The position numbers and the translations under genes are program-made. Positions 1-14,100 of a DNA stretch of 64,000 nt are shown piece after piece (positions within the stretch are counted from its first letter, which is position 1; every line of letters begins with the position of its first letter). This DNA is from Isoetes taiwanensis (Eukaryota; Streptophyta; Lycopodiopsida; Isoetales; Isoetaceae): the NCBI GenBank assembly GCA_021234155.1, contig JAJEKV010000032.1:1489460-1553459 (forward strand), written 5' to 3'. The notes under the pieces are model-generated. The model searched no databases and was not told the DNA's origin. It was given only the letters and a program-made list of their open reading frames with translations.

Positions 1-22
1 CTATTATGTATTGCTGTGTACC

Positions 23-114
23 AAGTAAATATATTTATCCTTCCTGGGGTATTTTGTCCTCTGTTTATCCAAGTAAATATATTTATCCTTCCTTAAATAT
101 ATTTATCCTTCCTT
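23..114. repeat. Short AT-rich tandem repeat, three copies
   Basis: The unit AAATATATTTATCCTTCCT occurs three times (about 23-45, 71-94 and 95-114). The last two copies abut and the first is 25 bases away. No coding content is visible. Confidence 0.8.
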
Positions 115-1002
115 ACTTATCCACTATTTCCTCCCACCACCCGTGAAAATATATGTTCATCACTTCCTACATTGCACGTTTAGATTTAATTTTGTTTGAG
201 AAATAGGCGCAATTCTGTGATTCCCTATAGGCGATTGATTTGATAGGCATACCTAGACTACCATGTTAAATGGCACTTGTGAACCTGGGACCTTGCTGTG
301 CATCATACATGCCTTACATACGTATACGCTAGTAACTCAATGGCCCATATGTGTCTGCGCCCACTAAAACAACCACGAGTAATATTCTTCGTCTCTTTTG
401 GTTTGACAAGCAATCATGCCTTTCACAAGCATGCGATACTTTCTCATACCCTACAATATAATGTCACAATATATGTGGTTGTGCTCAAATTCACAACTAT
501 GCAATTAGTTATATTTAAATACATAAGTAGTACATTTGACTTTCAATAATGTTAACATATATCTATCAAACTTAGCACAAACATCTCCAAACATGAGATG
601 GAAATTTCATAGTATGTAAACAGCACGACAAGTGATTTTTTTTATTGAAGGGCGCCATTTTATCTCATCACCACATCTAGAGTACATTCCACATTGAAGC
701 CAATCCATTATCTAGGCTAAATATGCTAGAAGTTACTGTATACGCTGGTCTAAGACGTATGGCGTGTTTAAGATCTTCATCATATGACCAGCTTGGTCGG
801 GGATTGAACCCACCCTGCAATACTTGGCAACCGGCTACTAGACCGGGAGCGTCAGGCCATGTTTGAACTCGATTATGATTTCCACTAGGAGGTGATATGC
901 TTTATTCTGGCGCCACATTTCAGACGACCCATCGACATACCGCATGGCCTACTTTGCTGTGATCACTAATATTCCACGGGTGAATTCGGGCCTTCCATGA
1001 AC
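115..1002. other. AT-rich intergenic DNA, no gene seen
   Basis: Only short open frames without recognisable motifs are present. A tRNA-like B-box on the minus strand near 800-810 was considered and rejected. Confidence 0.5.
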
Positions 1003-1062
1003 TGGAAGGAAGGGAATGGCGAAGGAAGGTATTTTTATCGGGTCCACTGAGACCGAGGCCCA
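1003..1062 (-). mobile_element. Decayed LINE 3' end with TTCC-rich tail
   Basis: Read on the minus strand, a GGCCTCGGTCTCAGTGGACC block (1060 down to about 1041) is followed by GATAAAAATA and then an irregular CCTTCC-rich run (about 1029-1003). This is the same order as the 3' ends of LINE-D at 63.7 kb and LINE-A at 26.1 kb: GGCC block, GTGGACG-like, TAAAA, microsatellite. The next 1.3 kb (to about 2370) is GC-richer than its surroundings, as expected for decayed LINE body, but I could not find a convincing reverse transcriptase motif there. The 3' end call is moderate and the body call is weak. Confidence 0.5.
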
Positions 1063-2370
1063 TCCGCTATGCATGAAATGGAAAGCCAGAGCGCTATGCA
1101 ATGTACAAATACCAGCAGAGCTCTATGATTGGGGCCACATACATCTCCCGCCGCACTCAGCCGAAATTGCCCCTTTTCCAGACGGTCGAAAGTTTAGTCT
1201 TATTGCCTCTTTACGAATTGAATGACTTGGGAGAGTGTGTGCAGAGCAGTATTTTGCATGGGTAATTTAAAGAAACCTCACCCTCATCATCTCCGCTACA
1301 ATGCAGAACCGATCTTGTCGCCTACCGGTAAAATTTCTGATAGACATATCGCCTATTTTCGCAAAGTGGTTAATATGGGCATGCTCACTCGCGACTTACG
1401 CTAGGTAATAATTCAGCCGCTCGTAATCTCGCTGAGGGGTAAGAGAGATTAGTGGTTCGCTAGGATGCGCGCAGGTGTGGACACAGAGGCCGACCGTGAT
1501 TAACCCGGCGAGGCTTGGGATGCTTTGCTTCCTTAGCAAGCTCGAACCCGCTTCTAGAGGTGTCACTGCAAACGCCTATTAAGGCGCGAGCATATCAACC
1601 CCTGTGATATTCGGCCCAGCCTTCTACTCGCTCGCCTCGGAAAGCGCACTCGCTGCCCCATTCTCGCATTGCGCCCACCATATTCGCAGACGAAGTGTGG
1701 ATTGGGGAGCCCGTGATGTGGCTCATTGGCCGCTAAACGCGTACGCTATCGAGATGAGCGCCCCACGAAGTTGCCTGATCGTCGCATCCGGGGCCGATAT
1801 ACCCGCGCGCATGCCCACTGCCCCTTACATTTCGCCACAACAACACCGCCGCGTCGGCCGTATATCTGTGGAGGTACTCGATCTCGCGAGCTCAATTTTG
1901 CTCTCGCCTGGCCTTCCCTATCAGCACTATGGGTGCGTATGAGTGTATATATTTGTGTGTTTTTGCATCTTTTGGCGCGAATTGCCACAGTTGGATTGTC
2001 ACACGCTCAAACCTTCTGGGTTTTAACCGAAAGTAGTAATCCGCTTACGCGCCAGTATTGGGTCCATGAGGAGGGGAACTCCACCCCTAGGTAATTTCAG
2101 AGGGTGGGCGTGACCTCTATGTGCTGTCCCCGCGTGAAAGCAGGAGGCGGTGTGGCTAAGAGGATATGAAAACCACCTGCCCGTTTATTCACGCGATGTT
2201 CAGAGGCTCCATTGCATCGTATCTAGGGTATCCAGATGAGATCAAAGAGATAGCTTCCGGGGTGTGTAAGGTCAACATCAGCCCGCGATGGGGAAGAGCC
2301 AAGTGATGAATCGTGTAAAATCAGAGTGCCATCCTCTCCATGCCAAGAAGCCGTGGCTCTAACTCATCAA
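1063..2370. other. GC-richer degenerate segment, possibly LINE body
   Basis: Base composition is richer in G and C than the flanks. Open frames on both strands are short. A plus-strand stretch near 1340-1375 reads HIAYFRKVVNMG, loosely like HIVYFQKVVAMA of LINE-D at about 62.9 kb, but the adjacent 3' end points to the minus strand. The two clues conflict, so no product is assigned. Confidence 0.25.
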
Positions 2371-3886
2371 TGTAGAGGTGTTGGGATATTCATTCTAGAA
2401 CTAGGTGTGCTATAACTAGAGAACGCCGAGAATAATAATGGTCCACCACCGGTATCATTTGGTTCAAACTCGCCTACGTGGACTCAAGGCCATGACCTTA
2501 TAGGCAATAAAATAGCTCGATCCCTATGTAGTACCAATATACTAGTGAACCCAAATTAAAGGCATAAAATCCACCCACTACCAGCAAATATGTTAGCAAC
2601 AAAGATAGTAAATATGATAACTTTCATGTATGATGCGCGAAATGTACACATAACCATCATTCAATTCAAATGGGACGTCAACCCAAAAACACAACTTGTA
2701 GTAGCTCTCATTTCAAGGCTTGCTTTTTAGCTTTTTGGACTTGATAAATCACATAAACATTTCGCGCCCAAAACACAATTCTTGAAATATGTCAAGGGCA
2801 AGTTCTTTAAATCATGACATCAAAAATCCCGAATGGTAATTTGTGGCCAATAAGAACGCTAACATATTACACACGAGATAGGCAAGAATAGCCCCAAATT
2901 CATGGATACATAAAATCTAATATCATTAAAAAAAACAATCATATATTCCAATAAATATTAAGAGATCAATCCATGTTTTTCACATAAGTAGCAAGGTGTA
3001 GTTCCATGTCACCGCCTGTCTGGTTCGATGTATCTAAATACCACGTGACTGCGTCATCCCTATAGCTGTGATTATTCATATTAAATATAAATGGAGCCGA
3101 AATTCCTCATTACAAAGTTTCCGGATCATAAGATGGTGATTTAGGGCCCGGAAGTTTGATTGTAGAAGACTAAGAGCATCAAGGTCCATTTGCGTTATTA
3201 TATCCCATCTCATACCAAGTTCATCCACCATGTTACTTCCTGCTTGATAGATAGCCTGTCAAAATTTTAATGAGAACCACATATATAACCGGAAACAATA
3301 GAAATAAGAATGATGATATGTCACGAAATTCCGAAAATAATGCCATTGGAAGCCCTTTTAACTTCCTCCTTTGAATACGTCAAGCATTTGTACATGTGTC
3401 TATGATATACATGGGTTCAAAATATGTGAAGGGATGAAGCTATATGCAAGAGTAAGAAATAAAATAAAATGGTCGCCATGCCGTATATAAAGCCAAAGAA
3501 AAGCAACAAAGTCGTTGGGTCTTTCACTAGGATTAAATATATAGCCCTTTTGAACCTACTAATGTAAATGATTGCAAAATGGTATATAAAGTTACACAAC
3601 AAACCACGCTTGCTGATTTAATCTTGGTATATAAAGCCATAACAATGCACGCTTAAGCTGATTTGAAATCTAATATTAATGCAATCTATGAATATGTAAG
3701 CACACAATGGGCTACTTTTTAGATTTTTATATCGCTACATGGTTTTTCTATGATTTCCGCTTGTTGTATCTGCTTGAGGTGTAATGTTAGTATTTCTAGA
3801 GTGCACCTTTATGGGCTTCGCTGGTTGGAAATAATCCGAGGGTTGTTAGTTCTTTTCTCAAGATGTGTTACGCATGAACATCGTGA
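2371..3886. other. AT-rich non-coding DNA
   Basis: No gene, RNA or repeat structure is recognisable. The sequence is AT-rich with stops in all frames. Confidence 0.5.
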
Positions 3887-4040
3887 TGCATGTATGTGTA
3901 TAAAATGTGTATGTCATGTGTATGTGTATGTATATATGCATGTGTATGTGCATGTATTGGTATGTATGTATGCGGGGTGTAAGTGTATGTGTATGTGTAT
4001 GTGTGTATGTGTGTGCATGTGTGCATATATGCATGTGTAC
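3887..4040. repeat. TG/ATGTGT-rich microsatellite
   Basis: An imperfect array of TGTATG and TGTG units covers about 150 bases. The overlapping Met/Cys/Val-rich open frames are artefacts of the repeat. Confidence 0.85.
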
Positions 4041-4352
4041 TCTGCCTCGGATTCTATTAAGTGAGTGGATTCTACTACCACGAAGATGGATTTTTGCTCA
4101 CACTTACTTTAAGTATCGTTTTTGCATCGTTTCTTCGCTTATATAATGTTTTTTTGCTAAAGGCACGGGTTTCCCATTCTACAATGTAGTGCTAAAACTC
4201 CTTGCCTTCCTAAAAGATTCGGCCCAGACCCAAGTTTAGCCCCTGCCTACCAACCTGATATTCTTGGCTTCCGGATTGCCCAGTGTTTCGCCCTTTAGCT
4301 TCCAATCAACAAATCTACTTATGCGCTACCAATGTGCGGATTATTCCACGCC

Positions 4353-4925
4353 TTTTTTTCCATGCATCAGCACGCGAACGGCTTATATTGTAGGAATGGA
4401 ACTTTGAATCGAATCCATAAGGTGAATCATGCATTACCTTTAAGCTTAGAGATGGATCCAAAATCTGGCGGCATGACGAGTACCACAGAAAAGAGAAATA
4501 TTGTATAAGCAAACAATATACAGCAATGGGCTTCCTTTGTGTTGCGGTAAACTTTATGACTTTAATAATGGATCAATCTGGGCTTTACCTATGCAACCTT
4601 ACTATGTCATTCGTTTACGAACAACCGAAGTTACGCATCCACTTTTTCCATGTCACGCAGACGCTCGCAGTTGGGACTACAAGAATGTACTTTATATTAT
4701 AGGAATGGAACTCTAATCGAACCACAAGGTGAATCATGCATTACCTTTTAAGTTGTAGATGGAGCATCCAAAATCATATGGACTGATAAACACCGTGCCA
4801 GAAAGAGAAATAGTCGTTTTGAAGTAACAAATGGTACAATACCAAAGGTTTTCATACAAAACTTTATGACTTCGTAATAATGGATCAATCAGCTTCTATC
4901 TTTATGGTAACCCTTTACTTATGTT
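4353..4925. repeat. Imperfect tandem duplication, about 300-bp unit
   Basis: Two adjacent copies start near 4353 and 4643. Shared blocks include TATAGGAATGGAACT-like (4390 and 4700), GGTGAATCATGCATTACCTT, and ACTTTATGACTT with TAATGGATCAATC. Matching blocks lie about 309 bases apart. Divergence is substantial, so this is an old duplication of non-coding DNA. Confidence 0.75.
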
Positions 4926-7900
4926 CTATTTGTTTTGGCCAGGATCAAATTCAAAAATCCGCTGTGTGATGAAAAGCCCCCAAATGAATTCTAGTTTTTT
5001 CTCATAATTTTAAAATTTTTGTCACACCGGGAGGTCGTCCCTAAGGTCTCCGGAGGCCAAAAAATTTTTGCAACACGTTCATTAACATCCAAATATATAA
5101 AAACTAAATCCCCAACATATAACAACCAACACATAACAACCATTGACATTACCGAATCAAATACATAATTCTACCTATTGATACATAATTACAACCATTG
5201 GGTCCAACACATTTAAATTAAAATCCCCTCAAACCTTTGGTTTGGGTGCAGACCACCTGGGGTGACGTGAGGGGCAGCTTAGAGCCTTCATAATTGTATT
5301 TTGCACGATGAAATCAACACCATATAGTATTTCGCTTGAAATCTTATATAGTATTTGCACCTGTACAAGATATGCCCACTTGCATACCCTACAAACGAGA
5401 ACTTTACCGTATCGTATATAGATTAAGGAATATGAGTGAATATGCCTATCCAATGTTCGCCCTGAGTCACCGCACTAAGCACCAAAACAAATATATTATT
5501 ACTTATTATTGAACAACATATTTAAAAACAAAAATATCCCCATTTAAAGGTTCCAAAATATTAACAAAGCCAGACAAATGGGTGAATAGACCAAAAACAT
5601 ACAAAAGACAGCCAACAAATGCAAGAATTCACTAGTTTGTAAATCACGCTTTTGTTTTAGATTCTCTACTTTGACTTTTTGGGTGCATATCAAGTTAGCT
5701 TCCTATGCAATGCAAAACCTCAACCCCTTGATTCTTAAATCACGCTTAGCGCCTTTTAGATTATCCGCCACAATTAATTTTTGGATGCAACTGCTAAGCC
5801 CCTCCCTATAATGAACCCAAGCTAAGCCCTCCTACTTAAGAGAGAGAATATTAAATGATGTACATATCTCTAGCTACAAATGTGCAAAATTCATATCATG
5901 TAAGGGCGCTGATTTTGACCACCAGATAAGTCAATCCTTTATGTTTCATTTCATCCATACAATATACCCACAATATAACAGCGTGAGGGAAGTACCAAAG
6001 AGGCAAAATATTCAAATGGAGACTTATTGCAAAGCTCTAACAAAGGAAGTGACCAGACTACCCTCAGAATGGGAATCGCTTATAGGAAGCTAAAAAGCCA
6101 AGGAAGCAAGAAACAATGATATTGAGACTTAAAACTGAAGTGAGAAAGTAGACAAAAACCATCCAGAGAGCAAACGCACCAACGTCACTTTTTAAATTTG
6201 GCGTGATTTTGCTCAAACTTCCGCGCCTTAAGACCGCTTCTCTGAGACTACGCCCTTCCGAGGGATCGCGACCAAGTAGCCTCCGCATGAAGAGCATTTT
6301 GTGCCCACAAACATCTCAGAACTTTTTTTCCTTCTCGTCCTTCCTTACATCCAGCGTTCCAACTTGGCCTTCACAAGCGCGTCATCGGTATTCTCATTGA
6401 TTCTCAGTCCGCGAAAATATGTGATTCCATCTCATCACTTTTGCCCTTCCTCAAGCGACACCATTCCTGCCCGTTTCTATCTGCCAAAAAATAAGCCTTG
6501 AAAATCATATTTGTGCGATCTTCCGTAGAGATTTTTTCACTTCGACTGCAGGATTTTCACTTCGCTGATCTTCCGTAGATTTTTCTGGCTTTCCAGCCTT
6601 GCCGCTTTATCTTGCCCACAGCCGCCATCTAGTTCCATGATCTAATCTGCCTTTTCGCTCTTCTAAGACATCTAACCCGCTCAATAAAGCACCGCGTTAA
6701 AGGACTGAAAAGAAGAGCAGTAAAGCACAAACAAATGATTTTCCCGCATATTCTGTGAGTTTAAATCTGCTCAATGCACTTTGAATCTAGTTTTTCGGAG
6801 AAAACAAGCTGAAATATTAATCAAAGGCTTTATAACGAATTCAAGGAGCACCCGCACATGTAAAGACGAAGAAAAGCCTGATCGAGGAAGAAATTAAACA
6901 GAAAGCACAAGCAATGCAAGCATGAAATTTGAATGTTTAGATGGAATTTGAATTGCAGTAAATAATCCTGCTATCTACCTTTGAATATAACAAACCAGCA
7001 AAGATTTAACTAAAAAGCAAACCCCGCAGCGATGAAAGAATAAAGCCCGAAAGCAGGGACCACAAATAAGTCGCAAAACGCAAAGCACAAAAAGTGCGCC
7101 AGTTACCGGTTTTGATTCAAAAGTGGTTTAAAAGAATGTATTATAATCGTGATTTTTAAATACCAAGAGTTCAAACCGCCATGAAGTACCTGAAAGTGAT
7201 TTAAATGTCCACGGAAACGCGTTCTTAATCACTTGCTTGCCACGTGGCCCTTTGAGTCTATTTTCGAGTTGATACCAGAAAAAATTTTGCTTGAAGCCAA
7301 ACCGTTTTTCCATTATTCCCAAAGATTTTCAAAGATGATACATTTTATAAGAAAAAACGCTTGGGATTATCTTTTTAGGTGAAACCTTTTATGAACTGAC
7401 ATACTTTCTACGTAGCTGCTTACCCGGCGTAAAACCGAGCTTAGTAGATTACTTTTTAAGGTGAACTAGACATATGCTGCTTCCACTTTGTTTTTTATTC
7501 CTGCTTTCTGCTTACGTACGCTGTAGTCGCTCGGTAAAACACCCTGGTTTGACTAGAAAGCCTGCTAGAACCACAAATCTGCTGGGATAATGCAGGTGGT
7601 GTGTAACACTGATTTATAAGATATATAATTTATAAATGAATCTCTTTCTTGTGAACTTGAACTAGACATACTTTTGCATTATGCTGCTCGTTTGTTTTTT
7701 ATTATGTTCCATTTGCATAAGCTTCAGCTTTACGTTTCTTCAACATTATATAACTCAATTGTTTTTTATCTACTTTGAAAATGTAATGGAAGCTTTGCAA
7801 TATGCACTTTTTACTGCCTTTTTCCTAACGCTATAATGCAGCCTTGTTCATTTTCAAGGAATATGTATTATCGCTTTTCGTACTTTGACAATTTAAAATG

Positions 7901-9240
7901 TGTGAATTTGAATATGCTATAAAAAAAACATGTAATATAAAATTTGTCCGTACTCTATATATAAACCAATTAATGAAATGATGGTTACATTATCTTGCAG
8001 AAAAAGTCCACTTAATTTAAATTAGATGTGAGAAAACCCCAAATTCCAATCTCTAATGTGATGGCAAATATATATTGTAAAAATACTGATGTCCTACACA
8101 ACACAGTACTTACTGCAAGCCTAATATTTCTTTTAGTTCTAAATTTGTGCAATTAGACCTACTTAATTAATCCAATAATTAAAAAAAAATCTCAGCTAAA
8201 TCAAGATAGTGTCATCTTCTTCAAATATATATACCTTAAAGCAACCACATTTAAAATGAAACCAAATTAGCTAGCACTATTAGCCGCGTTGGCTACATAT
8301 GCTCTCAAAGTCAAAATCTGAAATATGCAGAACGAAGTAAGACTCAATAAGCTGAGTATTTTAGGCGCAAAATATGTTTACACAGTGTTTGCCTGTCACA
8401 ACTTGTTAAACATAACACTCCATATATCTTCAAACACAACACCTGATATATATTCTACGTGCAGGCGTGGAATGGCCAGCCAACGGCTCTTGTTGGTGTA
8501 TTGCTTAATGCATGTTAATAATCAACCATAAGGCATAAAATTGCCACCCGAACGCTTCAATAAATCCAAAGCATATCGAAACCACGCCAGCATTCACTAC
8601 GTCAGCATTCCGCCATATATAACTATTTATGTCCCATAGGATGCCGACGCGCAAGCCATGCCTCAAGTCACTTTGCTTTTCCTGAATATCAACGAGGAAA
8701 ATGAAAGTACTGGTGCCGCCATAAATTACGTAAGACCCAGACCAAGGTTTGATATGCGGCGGGCTCAACCACCACAAAGCTGCGTTTGTATTACTCTTGC
8801 CTTGGCCAACGTTCATCAATGCTGCAAGAATAAATTTCTTTAAAAGAAACCAAAACCGAGGATGAAGCTCATCTCCTATTATGTCAAAGATGGATGAACC
8901 GCCTAAACAGAGATGAACCACCTATGGTATGTTTTATGCAAAGAATGATTGGTTACTGGTCCACTTATATAGATTCGTCCCCAAATCTACCTGCCTTCCT
9001 TTGTAGGTGATATTCTTCAATCTACAGGAGGAAGTCAAAGAAGGACCATTCACCAAATGGCGTCCCCATCTGGTTAAGGTTTGTTTTAGACCAGCTGAAA
9101 TGGGGGTCCGCCATTGCTTACAATCATTACTAATTTTTAAACTGCGTTTCAAAGAAGGTTTGCCAGAACTTCTACCGTTAAACGTAACGTAATCATGCGC
9201 CAGATAGCACTAACTCTCTAATTATCGCACATCCCGCCGA
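4926..9240. other. AT-rich intergenic DNA, no supported gene
   Basis: No transposon proteins, RNA genes or tandem arrays are recognised here. A 138-codon open frame on the minus strand (8505-8921) has no recognisable domain and an overlapping open frame on the other strand, so it is not called. Near 7380-7700 a block with AACTAGACATA and TGTTTTTTATT recurs twice, which suggests an old local duplication. Confidence 0.45.
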
Positions 9241-10290
9241 TAGCCGCCATTCCGCGGAATCCTGCAACCACCAGTAAATGTATTACTCAAGTGGTCATTG
9301 ATGATGAGACTTCATGCAAAACAAATCGTTTCGGCAATATAAATCTTGATTACTACCAAAGCCCACCACTAAAATAAGGAACCCCACCGGTGAACTTGAA
9401 GCGTAAATTTACTGCGCCGAGATGGTATGCAAAGTCCTTTCACTCATGTTCTCCGAAGTAAAACGTGCCCGCGCTTATTCGCATATATGGTGCCTTTGGC
9501 CCTTCAACATTCCGCCGCCGGTAGTTTACCCCACTATATCCTGCAAGGTGTCCATGGATACGTTAGTGACCCGCCTGCACTGCTGCAATAATCTCTCGCT
9601 GAACGACGCTGGAAAGTGAGACATTGCACATGGTTGTTTGCTAATGGGTAAACTATAGCATTGCCTCGATGCTTGCCAGCTCTACCTGAAGCTTTGCAAA
9701 TAATATTATCTCAATGGTCGTCGGCAAGATAAGGGGACGAAGTTACTTTGGTCCAAGTGAAAACAGTAGCCATCATGCACACATAAATCCCACCCCGGCA
9801 GACGTACCCCGGTTATTTGCTTGTTTATCGTCCTAAACAAGCTTGTGAAGCATTGGGGATCAATTCGCACGGTCCCACACGTTTTATTTATATCGTGCAT
9901 GGCGCCAGAATTGCCGCGAGAAGCGAGATCTATGTGCCCGCCGCCGCCATGTTATTGAAGATGTTTCAAATTTTCCGGAAGCTGCCCGCTTTTGGAGATA
10001 GTCCTAACTGGCTTTTGACTTTTTAAGATTTTATCCACCACAACTCTGAGCACGACCTGCGGGTATGACTTGTACTGCGCACAATTTGAGTGCCCAGATG
10101 AAATTGCCCGGCAATGTCGGTTCTCGGGAGTCGCTTATCCCACACTCATTTATCATCATCATTACGTTTTTCCCTTTAAACCTTCTGCGGCAAAATGTGG
10201 TTTTTTAATCCTGGTAGTAATGATTAAAAATTTAGCCCATTGTATATCCCATGACCTACGTTGGTCTCCGTGGACGCTAAAACCGGCCCC
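9241..10290 (+). mobile_element. Decayed LINE 3' region (LINE-D family)
   Basis: The part from about 10165 to 10282 aligns by eye with the 3' untranslated region of LINE-D (63580-63700). It shows ACGTTTTTCCC, then GGTTTTTTAATCCTG, a CCCATGACC-like block, and TTGGTCTCCGTGGACGCTAAAA. The tail is weak (CTCTATTCTATCTT). The GC-richer sequence upstream to about 9241 is probably decayed coding body, with no intact motif. The 3' end is well supported and the left limit is a guess. Confidence 0.6.
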
Positions 10291-10699
10291 GGCCTCTATT
10301 CTATCTTCGCCCTCTTTCCACTATACTGCCAATGTAATCATTCCAACCCCCTGAAACTCCGGTAAGCAGCCACCCGCCACCACGCCTTGTGCCGGTTAGA
10401 TTCCATTGGCGACTTGTGCCATTCCCACAATGTATCATATGCATCTATAAGCAGCTGCTGAGTAGCTCAAGTATGTGGAGGAAACCGACTAAGATCCCAA
10501 AGTTTATTGATCTTAATATTGAATAAATTCTATTGTCCGTTTCTCCTCGTGGTCTCACTAATTGATGGTTGGGCCGTAATTGTTACATTCAATTGTTGCA
10601 GCATCAAATCCATGACTTGCTGGGAAGTTGAGTGCGTATATCCAAAATACGCTTTATCTCAAATTTCAGCACCACCCAGGAGTATGTCAACTAAGGTAT

Positions 10700-11109
10700 G
10701 TTCTTATACTCAAGGATGTGTGTAATAAGCCCATTGAGGTGTTGCTTTGAGAGTTTGTTCTTTGGGTTGCTTCATTTGAAGGCATAAAGAACATCTCATC
10801 TCTATTTCTCCAATTATTGTATAAGCTGCGAGATCCTACATAATTGATAAAACGCTACCACAAGATGATGAATTTACTGTAGAACTGTGTGTCCAATTCC
10901 AGCCTAAAGAAGATTATGTTGTTCTTATACTCAAGAATGTATGTAATAAGCCCATTGAGGTGTTGCTTTGAGAGTTTGTTCTTTGGGTTGCTTCATTTGA
11001 AGGCACAAAGACCATCTCATATCTATTTCTCCAATTACTGTATACGGTCGCGATCCTAAATAAATGATAAAAAGCTACCATAAGATGATGAATTTACTAC
11101 AGAACTGTG
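10700..11109. repeat. Direct duplication, about 190 bp twice
   Basis: The segment 10700-10889 recurs at 10921-11109, offset about 221 bases. Both copies run from GTTCTTATACTCAAG through GTAATAAGCCCATTGAGGTG to ATGATGAATTTACT and AGAACTGTG. They differ by only a modest number of substitutions, so the duplication is fairly recent. No coding frame is conserved between them. Confidence 0.9.
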
Positions 11110-14100
11110 AGAAATGGTATTCTGGGACTCAAATGGAGTACATACAAGATGATGATTTGAGGCGCTGCTGACAAGATTATTCTGAGCCACTCCCCCATTG
11201 GGAGAAGTAATAAAAGCATGTTGCTACAAAAAGTAGTATCAGTAAACCAGCCTCCCGCATTCATCAAATATGACTGCATCTCTGCCCGAGGATTTGAGCA
11301 AGAGAAGTATCCATTTTAACTTATAAAAGAATCACTTTGCATATCTGATCCTACCAGAACTGTCAAACCATTCCCATGAGTTCCATCATGTGCAAGCACT
11401 TTGGGTAAAGAATTACTATGTCCTAGTTGGTCATTACCATTATTCCAGTTTGATCCTTTAGACACCACAGTCTGGTTAAGAAAAGCAATAGCCTGGCAGG
11501 ATAAATAATGCCAACTAGTGCAGATGCCAACTAGTGCAAGGGAATGAAGCAGCCTATTGCCAACAAAATTCCCCATTATCTATTCTTTAGCCTGCATAAA
11601 TAGTGTTTGCAGAGTGCATTATGTTAATTTGTATACTATGGTAATGAGTACAGTGCATTATGTTAATTTGTGATTGCTATGATCAAGCAGGTCTGGTCTT
11701 CTGCTTTCATTAATGGCAAGATTTATGAGAAATTTCTTCGTAGTATTAATCCCTCATTTTATTTTTTGTCCTTGGATTTTTATGCCATGCATAGAATAGT
11801 TTATCCTATTACTATATATGTCGAAATTGATACGACCTTTTGCTATACATTTATGTTGTACTTATGCAGGCTTGAAGGCATCAAGAAAACAAAGTGGCAG
11901 CCTAAGTTTTACTCACGAATAAGAAGTGGGAGCCTAAGTTTTACTCTAAATCATGATATGCATTATTAGTCTTTATGCCCAACATGTGAAGGATCATTAT
12001 ACACTAGCCCAGGAAGGTTGAAGGGGCCACATAAGTTATCCATTACACTGGCCTGGCGAATGAGGGAGTGCGGATGTGAAAACACAATCTCAAGTATAGG
12101 TAAAGGTGTTTGGCCGAATTTTGCACTTTGTCCTGTCTTATGTCCTATATTAGTTTGCATAATTTCATTTTTGGTTTATAGGTTTTCATGTGATTTAGTT
12201 GCGTCAGTTGAGCAGGTGCATTATATTGGCATCAGAAGTAAATTGTATATGCCACGTAGCTTTTCCACTGTCATTTTTTAGACATCATTTTCTAATAAGG
12301 TTTGATGTGTGAGAGATGTATGAACTCCCTTATATTTGGATTCACAATTTGTATTCTCATTTTCTTTTATCTGATGAATGTGTCTTACATATGTTAAAGT
12401 GCTGTGTCAATTCCAAAAAGATATGCATGGATGCCGAAGCTCTTCTTCAATGCGAACATCATTGTGTAGGTAAACTAGATAAGCTTTTGAAGTTATTTTT
12501 CGTCATTGGATACCGATGAATATCATGGTAATTTTTTCTCCTATCCTTAAAAATAGGTCATTGTGCGCAATATGTTTATCTGTCTTTATACAAAAGGTTT
12601 TGATAGTGCATAATGTGCTCAATTCTATTGCTTCTAGATGGTCACCTAGTGATTGAAGCAGTCCAGCATTCTTCAAAGTTTTGCAATTGATCAAATATAT
12701 TTGGAGATCAATTATTTCAAAATATATCAACGTTGGGCAAGCTTGGACAACCTGAGATTGTTCTTGAATTTTTTTAAATGCAATATTTAAATTTGATATG
12801 TAACCATGTGGTAGAACATTTGGTATGTCCCAAGTTTGTTGAACCCATTCTGCACAATATGTTAAATTGCAGGCTTTGAATTTTTGCAAGTTCGGTATAG
12901 AGGAAGGAAACTAAACTAGCATGTCGTTTTCTTATGCAAGAAAACAACTTTATTGTTGCCATATTTATATAGACTGCATTAGTGAGTGGGAATATAATAG
13001 AAGGATGCATTTTGTTAGTACTTTGCAAGTGCGAAAGGTTTACAAGCCCCAGTTTATTCAGTCAGTATAATATGTTTGTTGACATATTTTCGAAATAGCA
13101 CTTGGGAGTTTTCTTGATAGAACTTTTTGTCTATCTTAGTAATAACGGTAGCACACTGTTGGTCATATGAGTAAACAATATTAATTGTAAACAATAAGAG
13201 AGGAATATGTTACCTTTAGCATTTGGCTCACGACATGTTGGTGCACAATGTTAATGTTGATTGTAGACAACTGAAGAGTGTTGATGTGTTTTGACATTTT
13301 GACATAATTTTGGTTATGTTTCTACAAAATAATGCACATAATATGTATACAAGAATGGGAACTTCCCCTGCATTCCCACAGAGGAAATTGTGCTAACGCG
13401 CGAAGTGCAGAGGCGCAGTTGACTGTCATCAGGTGTTGAAAACAAAAAATGTAGGACGGACAATAGTGGGAATCCCATGTGATCGACTATAGCACCTATC
13501 TATCATACGTACACAAAACACGAGGCAATAGTGGGCGTTCAACTCTTGCATGTTTTCAAGCTATCTGCTCAAATTGATACATCAAGTAGTCCTAGCATTC
13601 CTAGCCTATAGATGAGCGAAGTTAGAAGGATTATGAGTTAATAATGGGTCTAACTACACGTGTTTAAACAAAAAGAAATGGTCCGAAGTTAGCTCTCTAA
13701 TTGGGAATTTCTCACCATTGGACGTTATAGTGGATTAAAATGAACAGGTTAGGAAGGTTATAATGGATGCAATTGAATAGGCTAGGAACCAAAGAAATGT
13801 TTCATGCCTTGGCTGATAAATTTCTGTAATTTATATGATATATAGCTACTATCTGAAGTTTTTAGGGCTACACAACCCATTAACATGGTCGAAATCATGA
13901 ATCGTATATATATTACATATGATTTTATAAGGTATATATTGGTATTAATCGCAAAAATACAGTAATTGCTAACGATGGACCTCCATTATACAAGACATAA
14001 GAGGTATTGCTAGATGAAGGGGATGGTATGGCGTGGGTTCTTTGCACATGGTCTCCTTGCACATGGGTTTCTTTTCTTGTAATATCGCGGATGTTGAAAT

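Noticed and set aside
795-844. tRNA-like B-box (GGTTCAATCCCC on the minus strand) with GGTC/GACC ends
   Set aside because: Only 50 bases between the pairing ends and no proper A-box or anticodon arm. It may be a fragment of a tRNA-derived SINE but is too weak to call.
3750-4146. Met/Cys/Val-rich open frames
   Set aside because: Artefacts of the TG-rich microsatellite.
8505-8921. 138-codon open frame on the minus strand
   Set aside because: No recognisable domain, and an overlapping open frame lies on the opposite strand. Length alone is not evidence in this composition.
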